DNA of 7,617 bases from Flavobacteriaceae bacterium (GTDB lineage Bacteria > Bacteroidota > Bacteroidia > Flavobacteriales > Flavobacteriaceae), in NCBI GenBank assembly GCA_002713705.1, contig PAUJ01000017.1, forward strand, positions 1 to 7,617. The letters run 5' to 3'. The notes beneath the pieces were generated by a model, which saw nothing but the letters and a program-made list of their open reading frames with translations, did no database searches and had not been told where the DNA came from. Of the stretch, positions 5,802 through 7,617 are shown in pieces (positions within the stretch are counted from its first letter, which is position 1; each line of letters begins with the position of its first letter). Both the position numbers and the translations under genes were made by a program.

Positions 5802-7289
5802 ATGAAATACTTATTTACTGCTTTTATGTTATTAGTGACCCTTTTGTCTTTCTCTCAAAGCAGATCTATACCACTGGATACTCTTGTAATAACCACACAC
5901 AATACTACTGTAAAAGGCCAAAACTTTTCATATACTGCTGAAACTGGTACACAACCTGTTTGGGATAAAGAAGGTGCTCCCATGGCAACACTGTTTTATA
6001 CCTACTATACCAGAAACAATGTAAAAAATAGGGCTAATAGACCATTGATTATATCTTTTAATGGAGGTCCCGGTTCTGCATCTGTTTGGATGCATATAGC
6101 TTATACAGGTCCAAGAATATTAAATATAGATGAAGAAGGTTATCCAACACAACCTTATGGGTTTAGAAGTAATCCTAATTCTATAATTGATGTTGCAGAT
6201 ATTGTTTTTGTAAATCCTGTTAATACAGGATACTCTCGAATGGTTACTGATAAAGAAGGAAAAATGCCAGACAAGAAATTATTTTTTGGTATTAATGCAG
6301 ATATTAAATATTTGGCTGAATGGGTGAATACTTTTGTAAGTAGGCACAATCGTTGGGAATCTCCTAAATACATTATTGGTGAAAGTTATGGAGGTACTCG
6401 TGTGATGGGGCTTTCTAATGAATTGCAAAACTCACAATGGATGTATTTAAATGGAGTTATTTTAGTTTCTCCAGCAGATTATAATCTTTACAGTACGGGT
6501 CAGCCTATATATTCAGCGATTAATTTACCTTACTTTACAGCTGCTGCCTGGTATCACAGCGCATTGCCTTCTGTATTACAAAATAAAGATCTATTAGAGA
6601 TACTCCCTGAGGCTGAAGAATATGCCATCAACACATTAATGCCAGCACTTGCAAAAGGTGGCTTTATTAGTGATGAAGAAAGAAATGAAGTAGCCGAAAA
6701 AATGTCATACTATTCTGGACTGAGTAAAAAAGTTATTTTACAACATAATTTAGAAGTACCTACAAGTTTCTTTTGGAAAGATCTGTTGCGTGATAAAACA
6801 GGTCAAACTATAGGAAGGTTGGATTCTCGTTATTTGGGCTTGGATAAAATGGAAGCGGGTACAAGACCAGATTATAGTCCAGAGCTTACTTCTTGGTTAC
6901 ATTCTTTTACTCCAGCAATTAACCATTATATCAAAACAGAGTTAAATTTCTCTACAGATATAAAGTATAATATGTTCGGAAATGTAAATCCTTGGGATAG
7001 ACGTAATAATAATACAAGGGACGCTTTACGAGAGGCAATGGCAACTAATCCTTATTTAAAAGTACTTAATCAATCCGGTTATTACGATGGAGCAACCACC
7101 TATTTTGCTGCTAAATATTCCTTATCACAGGTTGATCCTAGCGGAAAAATGAAAGATCGTTTTACCTTCAAAGGATACCGAAGTGGCCACATGATGTATT
7201 TGCGAAATGAAGATTTAATTAAAGCTAATGATGATTTAAGAGCTTTTATTAAAGAATCAGCTGCGGATGGTAAGGCCGCGAAATACTAA
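5802..7289 (+). CDS. Secreted S10 family serine carboxypeptidase
   Basis: A protein of 495 residues, a usual length for bacterial S10 peptidases. These alpha/beta-hydrolase enzymes remove C-terminal amino acids from peptides, typically at acidic pH in characterised members. Residues 1 to about 19 are a signal peptide (hydrophobic LLVTLLSF, then SQS), so the enzyme acts in the periplasm or outside. The family motifs are complete: the oxyanion and substrate-binding segment FNGGPGSAS (86-94), VNPVNTGYS (138-145 region), nucleophile Ser195 in GESYGG, Asp429 in SGYYDG and His463 in SGHMMYL. The triad order Ser-Asp-His is intact and no frameshift is seen. No lipobox or transmembrane anchor is visible. 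The gene diverges from the cytochrome gene across 133 bases, and no canonical promoter was found for it. A role in peptide nutrition is inferred from the family. Confidence 0.95.
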   Translation: MKYLFTAFMLLVTLLSFSQSRSIPLDTLVITTHNTTVKGQNFSYTAETGTQPVWDKEGAPMATLFYTYYTRNNVKNRANRPLIISFNGGPGSASVWMHIAYTGPRILNIDEEGYPTQPYGFRSNPNSIIDVADIVFVNPVNTGYSRMVTDKEGKMPDKKLFFGINADIKYLAEWVNTFVSRHNRWESPKYIIGESYGGTRVMGLSNELQNSQWMYLNGVILVSPADYNLYSTGQPIYSAINLPYFTAAAWYHSALPSVLQNKDLLEILPEAEEYAINTLMPALAKGGFISDEERNEVAEKMSYYSGLSKKVILQHNLEVPTSFFWKDLLRDKTGQTIGRLDSRYLGLDKMEAGTRPDYSPELTSWLHSFTPAINHYIKTELNFSTDIKYNMFGNVNPWDRRNNNTRDALREAMATNPYLKVLNQSGYYDGATTYFAAKYSLSQVDPSGKMKDRFTFKGYRSGHMMYLRNEDLIKANDDLRAFIKESAADGKAAKY

Positions 7290-7356
7290 ATCATTTGGTA
7301 ATATAATTTTATAGTAATGAAAGCGAATTTTTGTTTTTTCTTATGGTCTTAGCTAT

Positions 7357-7617
7357 TTATTTTATAGTTGAATATCCACCATCTACATGAAGTATCTGTC
7401 CAGTTGTCCAAGAAGATTTATCTGTAACTAGATAGGCTGCTGCCTCTGCAACATCTTTTACAGTTCCTATTTTTTTTAATGGATTGTTTTCAGCTTGAGC
7501 AGCTATCTTTTGAGGTGTATTTAAAAATTTGCTTGCTAAAGAAGTATCCGTAAGAGAAGGTGCAACAGCATTCACTCTAATTTTTGGTGCCAATTCTGCT
7601 GCTAATGATCTAGTTAA
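7357..7617 (-). CDS. Short-chain dehydrogenase/reductase, C-terminal 86 residues (partial; N-terminus off the right edge)
   Basis: The open frame enters at the right edge (LTRSLAAEL) and ends with TAA at 7359-7357. The sequence IRVNAVAPSLTDT is the classic SDR segment after the active-site helix, and VAEAAAYLVTDKSSWTTGQ followed by ILHVDGGYS is the conserved C-terminal end of the family. The usual PG of the VNAVAPG motif is PS here, as in some family members. The Rossmann glycine motif and the Ser-Tyr-Lys active site lie outside the window, so substrate and cofactor cannot be judged. The product has no visible export signal in this part and is expected to be a cytosolic NAD(P)-dependent oxidoreductase. 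It converges on the S10 gene with a 67-base gap. An in-frame TTG at 7593 is not the true start, because conserved SDR sequence continues upstream of it. Confidence 0.93.
   Translation of the reverse strand, partial: LTRSLAAELAPKIRVNAVAPSLTDTSLASKFLNTPQKIAAQAENNPLKKIGTVKDVAEAAAYLVTDKSSWTTGQILHVDGGYSTIK

Noticed and set aside
6155..6373. Minus-strand 72-residue open frame
   Set aside because: It is antisense to the conserved core of the S10 peptidase gene and has no independent signal.
7254..7280. GCGG...CCGC hairpin at the 3' end of the S10 gene as a terminator
   Set aside because: The stem is only 4 bp, lies inside the coding sequence and has no following T run. No convincing terminator was found in 7290-7356 either.
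7591..7593. TTG as the start of a 78-residue dehydrogenase fragment
   Set aside because: Conserved SDR residues (LTRSLAAEL) continue upstream to the window edge, so the gene is longer and simply cut by the window.
1..7617. A new multi-gene defence, mobile or biosynthetic system
   Set aside because: Gene orientation alternates, products are mostly unrelated envelope or secreted proteins, and there are no nucleases, transposases, phage genes, assembly-line enzymes or CRISPR repeats.

Overview
The window looks like chromosomal DNA of a marine-type member of the Flavobacteriaceae (Bacteroidota). It is AT-rich, has A-rich leaders rather than Shine-Dalgarno sites, and carries a -33 TTTG / -7 TAnnTTTG promoter typical of the phylum. 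The proteins fit that group: a very long HYR-repeat secreted protein, a GH73/LysM lipoprotein, a lipoprotein with an SDD-type surface-export signal, and a bacterial S10 serine carboxypeptidase. Five of the six genes encode exported products. No RNA gene, CRISPR array, insertion sequence, phage gene or defence cassette was found.

Layout from left to right. (1) Bases 1-3099, minus strand: the first 1033 residues of a giant multidomain adhesin-like protein whose C-terminus lies off the left edge. (2) Bases 3100-3321: a divergent promoter region with one strong Bacteroidota promoter for the adhesin, a weaker candidate for the plus-strand gene, and a near-perfect inverted repeat between them. (3) Bases 3322-4158, plus: a glucosaminidase (GH73) lipoprotein with a C-terminal LysM domain. 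(4) Bases 4168-4212: a perfect 21-bp-stem hairpin acting as a shared bidirectional terminator. (5) Bases 4224-4568, minus: a small periplasmic protein with LTxxQ-like motifs. (6) Bases 4643-5668, minus: a diheme cytochrome c lipoprotein of the SO2930/HNE_0200 type, 74 bases upstream of the small gene and possibly co-transcribed with it. (7) Bases 5669-5801: a second divergent promoter region with a 10-base A tract (minus strand) directly against the cytochrome start. (8) Bases 5802-7289, plus: a secreted S10 carboxypeptidase. (9) Bases 7290-7356: a convergent gap where I see no convincing terminator. (10) Bases 7357-7617, minus: the C-terminal 86 residues of a short-chain dehydrogenase that enters from the right edge.

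The genes do not form an obvious pathway or a new system; this is mostly ordinary envelope and secretion content. The least ordinary features are the architecture of the giant protein, where recognisable HYR-like folds appear to be split by large beta-rich modules, and a diheme cytochrome whose lipoprotein signal predicts display on the cell surface. All functional statements rest on motif recognition by eye, with no database search.
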